DNA from: a virus
DNA length: 21,562 bases
Reading direction: 5' to 3' (one strand)
IMG/VR virus record: IMGVR_UViG_3300005514_000018
Span: 1-21,562 of that record
The position numbers and the translations under genes were made by a program. Positions 20,926-21,562 of this stretch are shown here, in pieces. The notes beneath the pieces are model-generated. The model saw only the letters and a list, made by a program, of their open reading frames with translations. It did not search any database and was not told the DNA's origin. How positions within the stretch are numbered: position 1 is the stretch's first letter; each line of letters opens with the position of its first letter.

Positions 20926-21562
20926 TTATTGAGTTACAGGTGCCTCAAGTGGGCTAACTTCAGTTTGAAAAAAGTCATCATCGTTGATGCCTTCTTTTTC
21001 AACTATTTCCCAGAACTTAAGACTATTGACTGCCTGCTCTTGAGCGGCCGCCGTTACTGCATTACTTGCTTCTTGCTTTGCTTTAAAAACATTATGCTTG
21101 GCAGTATTACCAAATGCCTCAATAAAATGTTTCTTTGGCATTGACACAAGTGCAAAATACTTGTATCCTGGGCGTCCGACCATGTCGGCTTCACGCTCAA
21201 AATACCATTTAGTTGTACGAGCACCTTTAAGTACATTCATATGAACGAACTTATAATAGCCCCTTGAACCTATTGTTGGTGCAAGTGTAGCACCATCAAG
21301 ACCGAAACCTAATTCGGCTTCTTCATACTTTGCTTTTGCTACGGTACTCAAATACTCCATACCGGAGAACAACGCATCACGTTTCGCGGCACGTCTTGCC
21401 GATTTTTCAGTGGCGTAAAGTGAACTTACACCAGTAAAATAAATCAGATCTCCATCAAGCAATGGTTCATTCATTACCCACTCAGGACGATCAGATTGGT
21501 CTGGATACGTGATTGGTTTTAGTTGCTGAACAGTAGTAGTAGCAATTAAACTATCACTAACT
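20926..21562 (-). CDS. LPP20-like domain protein (partial, N-terminus outside window)
   Basis: The frame is open from the window edge to TAA at 20926 (about 211 codons). ATG 21472-21474 is probably internal, because RPEWV directly before it belongs to the conserved domain. The stretch DGDLIYFTGVSSLYATEKSA, followed by RRAAKRDALFSGMEYLS, parallels the other protein's AFYFVGMSARRSERKDAKNE. The two therefore share an LPP20-like domain and are probably paralogues in tandem. The later part (YKFVHMNVLKGARTTKWYFE, YKYFALVSMPKKHFIEAFGN) completes this domain, and the C-terminus is Ala/Gln- and Asp/Glu-rich. It lacks the lectin and DUF1566-like parts. A signal peptide cannot be judged because the start is missing. 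A terminator follows. Confidence 0.65.
   Translation of the reverse strand, partial: VSDSLIATTTVQQLKPITYPDQSDRPEWVMNEPLLDGDLIYFTGVSSLYATEKSARRAAKRDALFSGMEYLSTVAKAKYEEAELGFGLDGATLAPTIGSRGYYKFVHMNVLKGARTTKWYFEREADMVGRPGYKYFALVSMPKKHFIEAFGNTAKHNVFKAKQEASNAVTAAAQEQAVNSLKFWEIVEKEGINDDDFFQTEVSPLEAPVTQ

Noticed and set aside
1-21562. Apparent absence of AAGCTT
   Set aside because: AGCTT and AAGCT occur only about ten times in total, so the lack of the hexamer is weak evidence and I did not verify it as carefully as GCWGC.
1-21562. CRISPR arrays, insertion sequences, integrase or attachment sites
   Set aside because: I saw no regularly spaced repeats, transposase or integrase motifs, and no terminal inverted repeats with target duplications.

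Overview
The window is AT-rich (about one third G+C) and reads as one stretch of a T4-superfamily myovirus genome of the marine (cyanophage/pelagiphage-like) kind. The evidence is a dense set of T4 core genes: portal gp20, a putative tape measure, gp26 and gp51, the recombination nuclease pair gp46/gp47, late sigma factor gp55, a gp48/gp54-type tube protein, gp53, a large hub-like protein and gp5. TATAAATA-like late promoter elements lie upstream of several structural genes. The bacterial host cannot be read from the sequence.

Left block (1-4024). Portal (partial, - strand) and the putative tape measure (- strand) diverge from gp26 (+ strand) across a 45-base gap holding late-promoter elements on both strands. 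gp26 ends with a canonical -1 slippery heptamer, T TTT TTC, three codons before its stop. The -1 frame then encodes a gp51-like tail with no usable start codon. I infer a gp26 / gp26-51 pair made by programmed frameshifting, next to the tape-measure gene, like the lambda G/GT tail chaperones.

Middle block (4014-11862, - strand, tightly overlapping). Read in transcription order it holds gp55, gp47, a 68-aa ORF, gp46, a 2OG-Fe(II) oxygenase-like protein, a shortened dihydroorotate-dehydrogenase-like protein, an acidic unknown and a PD-(D/E)XK nuclease. A 436-base gap without a gene follows, then a GDPD-like and a glycosyltransferase-like gene. A good sigma70-type promoter precedes gp55 and another precedes the GDPD-like gene. 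The gap holds a cluster of inverted repeats, including a hairpin whose loop is complementary to an upstream octamer, and is a candidate structured RNA.

Right block (11952-19281, + strand). A late-type promoter leads into a nucleotidyltransferase-like gene, then the gp48/54-like protein, gp53, hub-like protein, gp5 (spike without a lysozyme domain), two MORN-repeat proteins and a lysozyme-like protein that appears to lack its catalytic residues. This is a baseplate/central-spike operon with unusual cargo at its distal end. At 19267 it meets, tail to tail and overlapping, two - strand genes sharing an N-terminal domain. One is a lipoprotein carrying DUF1566-like and C-type-lectin-like domains.

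Across the whole window I found no GCAGC or GCTGC, while GCGGC/GCCGC occurs about 31 times. This is a strong sign of selection against a GCWGC restriction or modification site.
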